Notes under the pieces: model-generated | What the model was told of the DNA's origin: nothing | Database searches by the model: none | The model's input: the letters and a program-made list of their open reading frames with translations, nothing else | Position numbers and translations under genes: made by a program | Shown here: positions 32,406 to 40,533 of the stretch, one piece after another | Numbering within the stretch: position 1 is the stretch's first letter | How the letters are laid out: every line of letters begins with the position of its first letter | NCBI RefSeq assembly: GCF_017873215.1 | Contig: NZ_JAGGKA010000019.1 | Coordinates: forward strand, 24,459-88,458 | Direction of reading: 5' to 3' | DNA length: 64,000 bases | DNA from: Clostridium tetanomorphum | GTDB lineage: Bacteria > Bacillota > Clostridia > Clostridiales > Clostridiaceae

Positions 32406-32672
32406 ATGGAAAATAGTATTAAACTTATAGTAAGTACACCTTTTAAAGAACATTATAATATAGATATAAAAAAGATTATTACTGAAAGTATAACTGGGAG
32501 AATAGAAATACTTCCAAAACATTCCCCATTAATAGCTATATTGAAGCCTGCTTTGACAGAATTTGAAGATATAAATGGAGAAAAACATAGTTTTCGAAGT
32601 TCTAAAGGATTAATGGAAGTAACTAATAATGAAGTTACAATAGTATGTAACAATATTGAAAATAGTAATTAA
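32406..32672 (+). CDS. atpC: ATP synthase subunit epsilon, short form
   Basis: 88 residues only. The N-terminal beta-sandwich that contacts gamma and the c-ring is present (segments ITGRIEILPKHSPLIAIL and RSSKGLMEVTNNEVTIVCNN), but the C-terminal two-helix domain (about 45 residues in the usual ~133-residue protein) is missing. The terminator begins about 30 bases after the stop, so there is no room for a frameshifted tail. In other bacteria that helical domain inhibits ATP hydrolysis; such control should be absent or replaced here. Confidence 0.85.
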   Translation: MENSIKLIVSTPFKEHYNIDIKKIITESITGRIEILPKHSPLIAILKPALTEFEDINGEKHSFRSSKGLMEVTNNEVTIVCNNIENSN

Positions 32673-32703
32673 AATGAATATATATGTAAAGTATAAAATG
32701 ATT

Positions 32704-32740
32704 AAAAACCTCCGTAACTTAGAGCTGCGGAGGTTTTTTA
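32704..32740 (+). terminator. Terminator of the atp operon
   Basis: An 11-bp GC-containing stem (32704-32714 with 32728-32738), 13-base loop and T6 run. Confidence 0.9.
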
Positions 32741-32921
32741 ACAAGTAAAAAAATGTTTATAATGAATAATTGTAAAAAAGAGTATCAATATAATTTGTAA
32801 CATTTTCCTATAAAAATTATATATTAGTAATATATTTAGTGAATAATATTTATATATATGTCCATAATTTAACTTGAAAAGATAATTTGGTAATTTATGT
32901 ATCTTTTTAGTTTAAATTATA

Positions 32922-32951
32922 GGGGGGAAGCTATTTTAAATAGCGAAGGGT
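32922..32951 (+). promoter_or_regulatory. Shine-Dalgarno/hairpin unit before ywmB
   Basis: A GGGGGG Shine-Dalgarno (32922-32927), then a 6-bp hairpin (32930-32935 with 32939-32944), then the ATG at 32952. Linear spacing is about 24 bases; excluding the hairpin it is about 9. A nearer AAGGG lies only 1 base before the ATG, too close to work well. Confidence 0.35.
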
Positions 32952-33641
32952 ATGAAAATAAAAAAAATAATATTTTTAATTATTGCTATAATATTAGGAG
33001 TTTCGTTTATAGGAAGAAGTAAAGGTAGTGTTACTTTAACTGGTAGTGTGTTTGATTATATACTTAGAGATACTAAGGGAGAAGTTATTGAGTTTGGGTT
33101 AATTACAAATTTTAAGCATCAAAAAGAAGGGGAACAAGCCTGTAAATATGTATTAGAAAACTTAAAAATTTCCCCGAAAAACTATAGTAATATATTAAAA
33201 AATAAAAAAATTTATTCTGTAGAATTTAATAATGAAAAGTTAGAAGGGTACATTCAAAGTACAAAATATGACGAATATAATGTACTTACATTAAATATAA
33301 AGGAGAAAAGTAGAACTAATGAATTGGATAAATTAGAACAAAAAGTTAAAAAATCTTTAGGAAATAGAGATGTCAGTTTTTTTAAATATGTGAAAGCTAA
33401 GATAGATGATAGGGATTTAGAAAAGGAAAATAAAAAAATAATGACTTTATTAAGAAATATTGGAGGACAAGAAATACAAACTGTAAAGTTGGACAATGGA
33501 TTTAGTACTATTGCTAATATTAATAAATATACTCCAGTAAATGTTAATGGAAGATTAGTTGATTTTAACTATGCTGTATGTAGCTATTATTCAGGTAATT
33601 ATATAATAATGGGAACACCAGAGATACTCATTTCTTATTAG
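32952..33641 (+). CDS. ywmB: YwmB-family protein (DUF1779)
   Basis: A 229-residue protein with an N-terminal membrane or signal segment (about 5-22) and an alpha/beta body. Together with its location directly before murA and spoIID, which is the Bacillus order ywmB-murAA-spoIID, it fits the YwmB family, annotated as TATA-box-binding-like fold of unknown function. Sequence signs are modest: a YxxxTK region near 95-100 and the FSTIANINKYTPVNVNGR segment. An extracytoplasmic protein is more likely than a DNA-binding one. Confidence 0.72.
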   Translation: MKIKKIIFLIIAIILGVSFIGRSKGSVTLTGSVFDYILRDTKGEVIEFGLITNFKHQKEGEQACKYVLENLKISPKNYSNILKNKKIYSVEFNNEKLEGYIQSTKYDEYNVLTLNIKEKSRTNELDKLEQKVKKSLGNRDVSFFKYVKAKIDDRDLEKENKKIMTLLRNIGGQEIQTVKLDNGFSTIANINKYTPVNVNGRLVDFNYAVCSYYSGNYIIMGTPEILISY

Positions 33642-33664
33642 CAATTTATATATGGAGGATGAGA

Positions 33665-34924
33665 ATGGATAAAATTATAATAAATGGTGGACAGAAATTA
33701 AGTGGGGAAGTAAAGATTAGTTCTGCCAAGAATGCTGTATTGCCTATTATAGCAGCCAGTATATTAAGTGCAGATAAATGTATTATAGATAATACACCTA
33801 TGTTAGAAGATGTATTTGTAATAAGTGATGTACTAAGATCTATATCAGCAGATGTGGATATAGACAAGACTAATGATAAAATAATTATAGATACATCGGA
33901 TATATATGATTGCGAACCTTGTGGTGAACTAGTAAAAAAGTTAAGAGCATCTTTTTTAATAATGGGTCCTATGCTTTCACGATTTGGTAAATTTAAAATA
34001 TCATTACCAGGTGGTTGTAATATTGGAACAAGACCTATAGACTTACATTTAAAAGGGCTTAGTGCTCTTGGAGCAGAAGTAAATGTTGGATATGGATATG
34101 TAGAGGCTAAGGCAAAAAAACTAATTGGGAATAAAATATATTTAGATTTTCCGTCAGTAGGAGCAACAGAAAATATAATGATGGCAGCAGTTATGGCAGA
34201 AGGAGAAACCATAATTGAAAATGCTGCAGAAGAACCAGAGATAGAAGATTTAGCTAGGTTTTTAAATAGTATGGGAGCTAATGTAATAGGTGGTGGTACT
34301 GATACTATAAGAGTAAGAGGAGTAAAAAACTTGAAAGGAACTGTTCATAAACCTATATATGATAGGATAGAAACTGGTACTTTCATGGTAGCAGCAGCAA
34401 TTACTAAGAGCAAAATTAAAATAATTGGAGTCAATGAAGAACACTTAAAACCTATAATAGCTAAATTAAAAGAAATGGGAGTTATAATAAAAATTGAAGG
34501 AGAAAATATTATAGTTGATGGAACTAATGAATTAAAACCTATTGATATAAAGACTATGCCTTATCCAGGATTTCCTACAGACATGCAGGCTCAAATGATG
34601 GGTTTATTAAGTTCTGTGCATGGAACTAGTGTTATAACAGAGACTATATTCGAAAATAGATATATGCATGTATCTGAAATGCGTAGAATGGGAGCCAATA
34701 TAAAAATTGATGGAAGAAATGCAATAATTGAAGGAGTTAATACCCTAACAGGATGTGAAGTAAAATCAACAGATCTAAGAGCAGGAGCGGCTTTAATATT
34801 ATGTGGATTAGCAGCGCATGGAGTTACGGAGGTAACAGATGTTTATCATATAGATAGAGGATATGTAAATATAGAAAAAAAGCTTCAGAGATTAGGGGCT
34901 GATGTATACAGGAAAAGTATGTAA
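33665..34924 (+). CDS. murA: UDP-N-acetylglucosamine 1-carboxyvinyltransferase
   Basis: First committed step of peptidoglycan synthesis: adds enolpyruvate from PEP to UDP-GlcNAc. 419 residues of the EPSP-synthase-like inside-out barrel. Evidence: KISSAKNAVLPIIAAS at the N-terminus, the catalytic cysteine in PGGCNIGTRPIDLHLKG (so the fosfomycin target is present), and PYPGFPTDMQAQ. ATG 33665 lies 6 bases after GGAGG; the ATG at 33659 touches that site and is rejected. Placement beside spoIID suggests the second, sporulation-neighbour murA copy, although the other copy would lie outside the window. Confidence 0.95.
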   Translation: MDKIIINGGQKLSGEVKISSAKNAVLPIIAASILSADKCIIDNTPMLEDVFVISDVLRSISADVDIDKTNDKIIIDTSDIYDCEPCGELVKKLRASFLIMGPMLSRFGKFKISLPGGCNIGTRPIDLHLKGLSALGAEVNVGYGYVEAKAKKLIGNKIYLDFPSVGATENIMMAAVMAEGETIIENAAEEPEIEDLARFLNSMGANVIGGGTDTIRVRGVKNLKGTVHKPIYDRIETGTFMVAAAITKSKIKIIGVNEEHLKPIIAKLKEMGVIIKIEGENIIVDGTNELKPIDIKTMPYPGFPTDMQAQMMGLLSSVHGTSVITETIFENRYMHVSEMRRMGANIKIDGRNAIIEGVNTLTGCEVKSTDLRAGAALILCGLAAHGVTEVTDVYHIDRGYVNIEKKLQRLGADVYRKSM

Positions 34925-35001
34925 AAATGGTAATAAGTACAAATGTTTTTTCATATAGTTAGTTATAAGATACCTTAGATTAGAATAAAGGAGCAAACTA
35001 T

Positions 35002-36042
35002 ATGAGAAAAAATGATATGTTTTTTTATTTAAGCAGATTTTTTATGACTATATTAATTTGTACAACATTTATAACTTTAATATCATTTCTTATTTTAAAA
35101 CCCAAATTAATTGTTAAAGAAACTAATAACTTAAATAAGTCAAATATAAAACCCAATAATATAAAAGTTAATAACAACAAAAAAGATATAAAGGTAAAGG
35201 TGTATATTTCTAAAAGTAAGAAGATAGAAGAGATGAATATAGAGGAATATGTAACAGGAGTAGTATCTGCAGAAATGCCTGCAGAATTCCATATTGAAGC
35301 TTTAAAGGCTCAAGCTGTTGCTGCCAGAACCTATGCTTTAGCTCACATTGAATCCCAAGGAGGGCAAAAGTGTAGTAATGTAAATGGAGCAGATTTATGT
35401 GATACTGTGCACTGTCAAGTATTTATGCATAAAGAAGAAAGAATGAAGAGCTGGCCAGAAAGTAAAAAAGAAGAGTACTGGAGTAAGATAAAAGAAGCTG
35501 TTGATAATACAAGCTCTGAAGTTATAAAATACAAAGGAAATATAATAAAAGAGCCTTATTATTTTGCTGTAAGTAGTGGTAAAACTGAAAATGTGGAAGA
35601 TGTATTTTCAGAATCTGTACCATATTTAAAAAGTGTTAAAAGTAGTGGAGAAGAAGTTGCACCAAAGTATAAAACTTCTGTAACATACTCTTGCGAAAGC
35701 TTAACAAATATAATAAATGGATATTATCCAAAATCTATTTCAAAGGCTAATAATTTAAAAGCTAATATAAAAATAAAAAGTAGAACTGCTGCAGGAAGTG
35801 TAAAGGAGTTACAATTAGGGAAAACCACTATTTTAGGAACTAAATTTAGAAGTATGTTAGGTTTGAATTCTACTAATTTTTCTTTTATATTTGATAAAAA
35901 TAGTGTAGATATAGTATGCAAAGGATATGGACATGGTGTTGGGATGAGTCAATGGGGAGCTAATGCTCTTGGCAAAAGTGGAAAAAAGTATAAAGAGATA
36001 TTATCCCACTATTATCAACAAGTTAATATAGAAAAATATTAA
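35002..36042 (+). CDS. spoIID: Stage II sporulation protein D
   Basis: Membrane-anchored lytic transglycosylase of the mother-cell engulfment complex with SpoIIM and SpoIIP; its products trim septal peptidoglycan. 346 residues: one N-terminal helix (about 12-34), a lysine/asparagine linker, then the SpoIID domain with EYVTGVVSAEMPAEF (catalytic Glu in AEMP), QAVAARTYAL and the C-terminal GHGVGMSQWGANALG. ATG 35002 follows AAAGGAG. In Bacillus it is a sigma-E target, but I could not fix that promoter. Confidence 0.95.
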   Translation: MRKNDMFFYLSRFFMTILICTTFITLISFLILKPKLIVKETNNLNKSNIKPNNIKVNNNKKDIKVKVYISKSKKIEEMNIEEYVTGVVSAEMPAEFHIEALKAQAVAARTYALAHIESQGGQKCSNVNGADLCDTVHCQVFMHKEERMKSWPESKKEEYWSKIKEAVDNTSSEVIKYKGNIIKEPYYFAVSSGKTENVEDVFSESVPYLKSVKSSGEEVAPKYKTSVTYSCESLTNIINGYYPKSISKANNLKANIKIKSRTAAGSVKELQLGKTTILGTKFRSMLGLNSTNFSFIFDKNSVDIVCKGYGHGVGMSQWGANALGKSGKKYKEILSHYYQQVNIEKY

Positions 36043-36064
36043 ATTAAATATTAATAAACTGTAG

Positions 36065-36099
36065 GGAATCATATGTTAAAGTATATGATTCCTTTTTTG
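36065..36099 (+). terminator. Terminator of spoIID
   Basis: A 10-bp stem (36065-36074 with 36083-36092) and T6 run. Confidence 0.85.
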
Positions 36100-36200
36100 T
36101 CAAAAAATATAAAAAAAGCTTGAAATAAAAAGAAAAAATTTTTAATAAAAAATGTATTTTTTACTAAGCTCTGGACAAACTACAAAAAGGAGGTGTTGAT

Positions 36201-36941
36201 ATGGATAAAAAATATTCAAACAAGTTTTCAAACTTTATAAAAAGGGAGGGTTTTTATGTAATACTGTTTCTTTGTTTATGTATTTTAGCGGCAGTGGCTG
36301 TTGTGACTACAAGGAATAATAAGCAAGCTAGAAAACAACTTCCATCTCAACAACCAAGTGTTGTTCAAAATGAAACAGGTAAAGAAACAGCAAAAGGAGC
36401 AGAGCAGCCTTATCCTGATTATGATAACGCGCTTCAGGTAAAGAAAGAAGGAAAGATCAATAATCAAGCTAAGGCTGGTAATCAAGCTAAAAATGACAAC
36501 AAAACTGCTCAGGTAAACAAATCAGTAGATATGAAATTTATTAAACCTGTAGAAGGGATATTAGCTAGAGGTTACTCAGAAGAACCTGTTTTCTGGAAGT
36601 CAACTAATAGCTATAGACCAAATTTTGGAGTAGATATCAAATCTGAGATTGGTAAGCCAGTAGTTGCAGTTATGGATGGAAAGATAGAAAGTATCGAAAC
36701 TGAAGATGTAGATGGTGTTCAAATTGTAATTAATCATCAAAATGGACTAAAAACAATATATTCGAATTTAGATCCAAAGTTATCTGTAAGTAAAGATCAG
36801 ATAGTTAAGAGAGGAACAAAATTAGGTAGTGTTGGTAAAAGCACTATAAGAGCTTCTTATGAGACTTATGGAGATCACTTACATTTTGCAGTTTTGAAAA
36901 ATGGGGAATTTGTAAATCCATCTAAGTATATACAATATTAA
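36201..36941 (+). CDS. spoIIQ: SpoIIQ-like M23 (LytM) domain protein
   Basis: Forespore membrane protein that docks with mother-cell SpoIIIAH across the septum. 246 residues: membrane helix at about 16-36, a glutamine/lysine linker to about 110, and a LytM domain (about 120-246) starting at FIKPVEGILARGY. The zinc motif H-x3-D is altered to N-F-G-V-D (Asn for the first His), while GDHLHF keeps the later His pair. Loss of the first ligand should disable metallo-endopeptidase activity, as also known for Bacillus SpoIIQ. Its position after spoIID supports the name. Confidence 0.88.
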   Translation: MDKKYSNKFSNFIKREGFYVILFLCLCILAAVAVVTTRNNKQARKQLPSQQPSVVQNETGKETAKGAEQPYPDYDNALQVKKEGKINNQAKAGNQAKNDNKTAQVNKSVDMKFIKPVEGILARGYSEEPVFWKSTNSYRPNFGVDIKSEIGKPVVAVMDGKIESIETEDVDGVQIVINHQNGLKTIYSNLDPKLSVSKDQIVKRGTKLGSVGKSTIRASYETYGDHLHFAVLKNGEFVNPSKYIQY

Positions 36942-36946
36942 AAATA

Positions 36947-36980
36947 AGCCATTTTCCGAATATTATATCGGAAAATGGCT
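36947..36980 (+). repeat. Inverted repeat after spoIIQ
   Basis: 13-bp perfect arms (36947-36959 with 36968-36980), loop of 8, no T run after it. Possibly a weak or processed terminator for spoIIQ. Confidence 0.6.
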
Positions 36981-36999
36981 AATCAAAAGTAATTTAAAT

Positions 37000-37015
37000 A
37001 TATGCCATGGCATAT
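37000..37015. promoter_or_regulatory. 16-bp palindrome in the spoIIID promoter region
   Basis: ATATGCCATGGCATAT is a perfect palindrome 34 bases before the spoIIID start. Its right end runs into CATATCTA, which resembles a sigma-E -10 element (CATACANT). It may be an operator or part of the promoter. Confidence 0.4.
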
Positions 37016-37048
37016 CTATAAATATAGAAGGGTTAAGGAGGTAGCGTC

Positions 37049-37303
37049 TTGAAAGACTACATTGAGGAGCGAGTTCTTGAAGTTGCAAATTATATTATAA
37101 GTTCTAAAGCCACTATTAGAAAAACAGCTAAAGTATTTGGAGTTAGTAAGAGTACTATTCATAAGGATATGACAGAAAGGTTACCTAAAATAAATCCTCA
37201 GATTGCAAGGGAAGCGAAAACTATACTCGATTACAATAAATCAGAAAGACATATAAGAGGTGGTAAAGCAACCAAAATGAAGTATAAAGCTATTGAAGGA
37301 TAA
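37049..37303 (+). CDS. spoIIID: Sporulation transcription factor SpoIIID
   Basis: Small mother-cell DNA-binding protein, 84 residues, acting after sigma-E to switch genes on or off. Clear helix-turn-helix from about residue 20 to 42: ATIRKTAKVFGVSKSTIHKD. Basic C-terminus (RHIRGGKATKMKYKA) for additional DNA contact. Begins with TTG 37049, 7 bases after AAGGAGGTAG. It is followed by mbl, the same order as in Bacillus subtilis. Confidence 0.97.
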   Translation: MKDYIEERVLEVANYIISSKATIRKTAKVFGVSKSTIHKDMTERLPKINPQIAREAKTILDYNKSERHIRGGKATKMKYKAIEG

Positions 37304-37391
37304 CTCTGTTCCTATTATAATTAAATTGTATCATAATAAAAATATGCTATTATGGTAAAAAATAACGAAAGAGTAGGTGTGAATAATAGGA

Positions 37392-38423
37392 ATGTTTTTC
37401 AATGTTGGAACTGATATGGGTATAGATTTAGGGACAGCCACTGTATTAGTATTTATAAAGGGAAAAGGTGTTGTTTTAAAAGATCCTTCAGTAGTGGCTA
37501 TAGATAAAAGCAAAAATAGAGTACTAGCAGTTGGAGAGGAAGCTAGGCAAATGATAGGCAGAACTCCAGGAAATATTGTTGCTATTCGTCCATTAAAGGA
37601 TGGAGTAATTTCAGACTATGATTTAACAGAAAAGATGCTAAAGTATTTTATTTCAAAAGTTTGTGGGAAAAGAAAAATGGTTTCTCCCAGAGTGGTAGTA
37701 TGCATACCATGTCAAGCTACAGAAGTAGAAAAGAGAGCGGTAATAGATGCATCTAAAAACGCAGGTGCTAAGAAAGTATTTCTGATTGAAGAACCTTTAG
37801 CTGCAGCTATAGGAGCTGGCTTAGATATAACTAAAGCAAGTGGAAGTATGGTAATTGATATAGGAGGAGGAACTACAGATATTGCAATTATATCTTTAGG
37901 AGGAATGGTTGTTAGATCCTCTATAAAGATAGCAGGAGATAAATTTGATGAAGCTATAATGAGATATATAAGGAAAAAACATAAATTAATGATCGGTGAA
38001 AGAACTGCAGAAGACCTAAAGGTTAATATAGGTTCAGCTTATAAAAGAGAAGAAGAAGTTACTATGGAAATAAGAGGAAGAGATTTGATTACAGGACTTC
38101 CCAAAAATATAACAGTATCATCAGAAGAAATGCGAGAAGCATTAAGTGAAACTGTAAATGCTATTGCAGAATGTACTCATTCAGTTTTAGAAAAGACTCC
38201 TCCTGAGTTAGCTGCTGACATAGCAGATAAAGGTATAGTTATGACGGGAGGAGGGGCCTTGTTATATGGTCTTGATAAATTAATACAAGATGTAACAAAA
38301 GTACCAGTACATGTAGCGGAGGATGCGGTTTCTTGTGTTGCGTTAGGTACAGGTCAGGTTTTAGATTTTTTAGACAAGTTAGATGTAACATTTACAGGAG
38401 ACGATATAACTTTAATTGATTAG
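37392..38423 (+). CDS. mbl: MreB-family rod-shape protein, Mbl
   Basis: Actin-like cytoskeletal ATPase that guides cell-wall synthesis along the cylinder. 343 residues, with phosphate-1 loop MGIDLGTATVLVF, a DIGGGTTDIAIIS phosphate-2 loop (about 157-169) and the GIVMTGGGALLYGLD adenosine motif (about 283-297). The name Mbl rather than MreB is from position after spoIIID. The ribosome-binding site is weak (AGGTGTG 13 bases upstream). Confidence 0.93.
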   Translation: MFFNVGTDMGIDLGTATVLVFIKGKGVVLKDPSVVAIDKSKNRVLAVGEEARQMIGRTPGNIVAIRPLKDGVISDYDLTEKMLKYFISKVCGKRKMVSPRVVVCIPCQATEVEKRAVIDASKNAGAKKVFLIEEPLAAAIGAGLDITKASGSMVIDIGGGTTDIAIISLGGMVVRSSIKIAGDKFDEAIMRYIRKKHKLMIGERTAEDLKVNIGSAYKREEEVTMEIRGRDLITGLPKNITVSSEEMREALSETVNAIAECTHSVLEKTPPELAADIADKGIVMTGGGALLYGLDKLIQDVTKVPVHVAEDAVSCVALGTGQVLDFLDKLDVTFTGDDITLID

Positions 38424-38446
38424 AACTATAATATAATAAATTTAAC

Positions 38447-38479
38447 AAAAGCAAAGGCGTATTAAACCTTTGCTTTTTT
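38447..38479. terminator. Bidirectional terminator between mbl and yyaC
   Basis: An 11-bp stem (38447-38457 with 38467-38477) with A and T runs on both sides, between convergent genes. Confidence 0.85.
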
Positions 38480-38482
38480 AGA

Positions 38483-39007
38483 CTATCTAGGAAACTTTAA
38501 ATTATAAGCTTGTAGAAGGGATTTAGTAATTAATTTTGCCATATTTAATATTAAATCTAATCTTATGGTATTATTATTGAATATATTACTTTCTGCTGAA
38601 TCAACTATACCTATTATAGAAGCTTCGCCAACGTGAGGAAGAGTTTTGCCTACGCCTTTACCAGGGTGAATAGAATAATCTCTAGCTTGAATTTCTCCTA
38701 TGCTATCAGAGTCACCAAGACAAGCATCTATACCTATTATGTTAGCATTAGGATAAGCTAGTTTAATATTTTCTAATTTTTTATCAATATTTAAAGCATG
38801 TATAGGTTCTGAAATTGTTCCGAATACTGGAAGAGGAAACTTTTCATCTTCTAATAAAGTACCTACTAAAGGACCGAGACAATCTCCTATGCATCTATCT
38901 GTGCCTATACATACTATAATAGTATTCATATTTAAATAATCTTTTAGAAAAGAAGCAATTTCATAATAAGACATAGAATCTTTAAAGTGTGCTCTAACTT
39001 TATTCAA
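38483..39007 (-). CDS. yyaC: Spore protease-like protein YyaC (DUF1256)
   Basis: A 174-residue protein of the YyaC family, which shares a fold with the germination protease GPR and is linked to sporulation by expression in Bacillus. Conserved features: VCIGTDRCIGDCLGPLVG near residues 33-50, GTISEPIHALN and the GIDACLG/GKGVGKTLPHVG blocks. No signal peptide. Whether it is an active protease is unknown. It is 63 bases downstream of the ttcA-like gene on the same strand. Confidence 0.88.
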   Translation of the reverse strand: MNKVRAHFKDSMSYYEIASFLKDYLNMNTIIVCIGTDRCIGDCLGPLVGTLLEDEKFPLPVFGTISEPIHALNIDKKLENIKLAYPNANIIGIDACLGDSDSIGEIQARDYSIHPGKGVGKTLPHVGEASIIGIVDSAESNIFNNNTIRLDLILNMAKLITKSLLQAYNLKFPR

Positions 39008-39070
39008 TAGTTACACCTCCCTATTAATTTATATGAGATATAACTACTGAATATTAAATTTATTTGTTAA

Positions 39071-39790
39071 TTAATATTTGTTTTTATCCCATATATTTAA
39101 TTGATCTACATTCATCAAAGAACCCAAAAGATGATTTTTCAATCCGGGAATTTCTTTTTCTAATGAATAAGTTAAATCTTTTATAAATTGTCTTTTAGTA
39201 AATCCATTAGCAGGACAAGGGTTCACTATTATGGGAAAGTTATTCTTTTTAGCTATGCTTTTTATGTCTAATTCATCTATATATATCATAGGTCTTATAA
39301 TATAGATATCTTTTCTGCTTAAATAAGTCTTAGGAAGGAAACTACTTATTCTTCCCTCGTAGAACATAGACATAAGTAAAGTTTCTATAGCATCGTTTTT
39401 ATGATGACCTAGAGAAACCTTATTACATCCAAGTTGTTTTGCTGTATCATTAAGTATGCCTCTTCTTAAATTTGCACATAAAGAACAAGGATTTTTTTCT
39501 TGTCTTATGTCAAATACTACTTGTTTTATATCTGATGGAATTAAGTGAAAAGGAACATCTAAATCCTTACATAAATTTGCCATAGGAGAAAAATCAGCTC
39601 CTGTGCCTGGATCTATAGTTATAGCTATTAATTCAAATTTTTCGGGAGAAAAAATTCTATATTTACTCATTAGATGTAATAAAGTTATGCTATCTTTACC
39701 TCCAGATAAGCCTACAGCTATTTTATCACCAGATTCTATGAGTTTGAAATCATTTACTGCTCTTCTTAATTTACTTAAAAGTTTTTGCAT
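39071..39790 (-). CDS. TtcA-family tRNA thiolation protein
   Basis: A 239-residue PP-loop ATPase. The PP-loop SGGKDS is at about residues 29-34; CSLC (about 101-104) and the later Cys in NPCPANG could hold an iron-sulfur cluster as in TtcA, which converts C32 of tRNA to 2-thiocytidine. SLGHHKNDAIETLLMSM is the conserved block following the cluster cysteines. In clostridia related proteins also serve other tRNA thiolations, so the base is not certain. Divergent from the tRNA cluster. Confidence 0.82.
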   Translation of the reverse strand: MQKLLSKLRRAVNDFKLIESGDKIAVGLSGGKDSITLLHLMSKYRIFSPEKFELIAITIDPGTGADFSPMANLCKDLDVPFHLIPSDIKQVVFDIRQEKNPCSLCANLRRGILNDTAKQLGCNKVSLGHHKNDAIETLLMSMFYEGRISSFLPKTYLSRKDIYIIRPMIYIDELDIKSIAKKNNFPIIVNPCPANGFTKRQFIKDLTYSLEKEIPGLKNHLLGSLMNVDQLNIWDKNKY

Positions 39791-40037
39791 ATTTATCTCC
39801 TTAATTTTTATAAAAGTTATATTATCTAAGGAAAATTATAATATAAGTAATTGTATAAATAAAGATGTATATTCTATGAATAAATAGGTAAAATTACATT
39901 AAAGTTGCATAATGAGTTTTAATGTATTTAGTTATAATGTTTTAATAATAAAGATTATATATATGTCTAAACATAAGAAAGAAAAAGATATTATGAGTAA
40001 TAGAAAGAAGGTTTCTTTTAATTGACTATAATGTGAT
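39791..40037 (+). other. Gene-free spacer between the ttcA-like gene and the tRNA promoter
   Basis: AT-rich, no open frame with a ribosome-binding site and no stable GC-bearing stem. It should contain the minus-strand promoter of the ttcA-yyaC pair, which I could not pick out. Confidence 0.6.
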
Positions 40038-40066
40038 TTGAAATTTGTTTAATATGATTGTATACT
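40038..40066 (+). promoter_or_regulatory. tRNA cluster promoter
   Basis: TTGAAA (40038-40043) and TATACT (40061-40066) with a 17-base spacer. Transcription should start near 40073, at the beginning of a TTGTTAAC/GTTAACAA hairpin (40072-40095) that precedes the first tRNA. Confidence 0.65.
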
Positions 40067-40108
40067 AATCCTTGTTAACGCACAGAAGTTAACAACAAAA
40101 TTAAATAT

Positions 40109-40183
40109 GCTGGCATGGCTCAACGGTAGAGCAGCTGACTTGTAATCAGCAGGTTGTAGGTTCGATTCCTATTGCCAGCTCCA
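40109..40183 (+). tRNA. tRNA-Thr (anticodon TGT), copy 1
   Basis: A complete cloverleaf of 75 bases including encoded CCA. Acceptor GCTGGCA pairs with TGCCAGC; anticodon stem GCTGA/TCAGC encloses loop CTTGTAA, giving TGT; T-loop GGTTCGATTCC is present. Confidence 0.96.
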
Positions 40184-40188
40184 TATGT

Positions 40189-40273
40189 GGAGGAATTCCC
40201 GAGTGGCCAAAGGGGGCAGACTGTAAATCTGTTGGTATTACCTTCGATGGTTCGAATCCATCTTCCTCCACCA
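40189..40273 (+). tRNA. tRNA-Tyr (anticodon GTA), copy 1
   Basis: 85 bases with encoded CCA and a long variable arm, as expected for bacterial tRNA-Tyr. Acceptor GGAGGAA/TTCCTCC; anticodon loop CTGTAAA gives GTA. Begins 5 bases after tRNA-Thr. Confidence 0.96.
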
Positions 40274-40294
40274 TAATAAATTAAAGTTGAATAT

Positions 40295-40369
40295 GCTGGC
40301 ATGGCTCAACGGTAGAGCAGCTGACTTGTAATCAGCAGGTTGTAGGTTCGATTCCTATTGCCAGCTCCA
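40295..40369 (+). tRNA. tRNA-Thr (anticodon TGT), copy 2
   Basis: Identical in sequence to the first tRNA-Thr copy, 186 bases downstream; second half of a tandem duplication. Confidence 0.96.
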
Positions 40370-40375
40370 TATCAT

Positions 40376-40460
40376 GGAGGAATTCCCGAGCGGCCAAAGG
40401 GGGCAGACTGTAAATCTGTTGGTATTACCTTCGATGGTTCGAATCCATCTTCCTCCACCA
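40376..40460 (+). tRNA. tRNA-Tyr (anticodon GTA), copy 2
   Basis: Same as the first tRNA-Tyr apart from one base in the D-arm (GAGTGG in copy 1, GAGCGG in copy 2). CCA encoded; terminator starts on the next base. Confidence 0.96.
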
Positions 40461-40487
40461 AAAGACACTTTAAAGTGTCTTTTTTTA
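40461..40487 (+). terminator. Terminator of the tRNA cluster
   Basis: A 10-bp AAAGACACTT/AAGTGTCTTT stem with a 2-base centre and T8 run directly after the second tRNA-Tyr. Confidence 0.88.
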
Positions 40488-40533
40488 TTGTTTTAATATA
40501 AAAAATCTCTTAAAATTATTAATAATTAAATAA

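Noticed and set aside
34931..34959. Sigma-E promoter for spoIID (CATATAGT)
   Set aside because: The -10 fits roughly but no acceptable -35 is at the needed distance.
40120..40302. Minus-strand open frame across the tRNA genes
   Set aside because: It lies wholly within tRNA-Thr and tRNA-Tyr sequence; an artefact of structured RNA genes.
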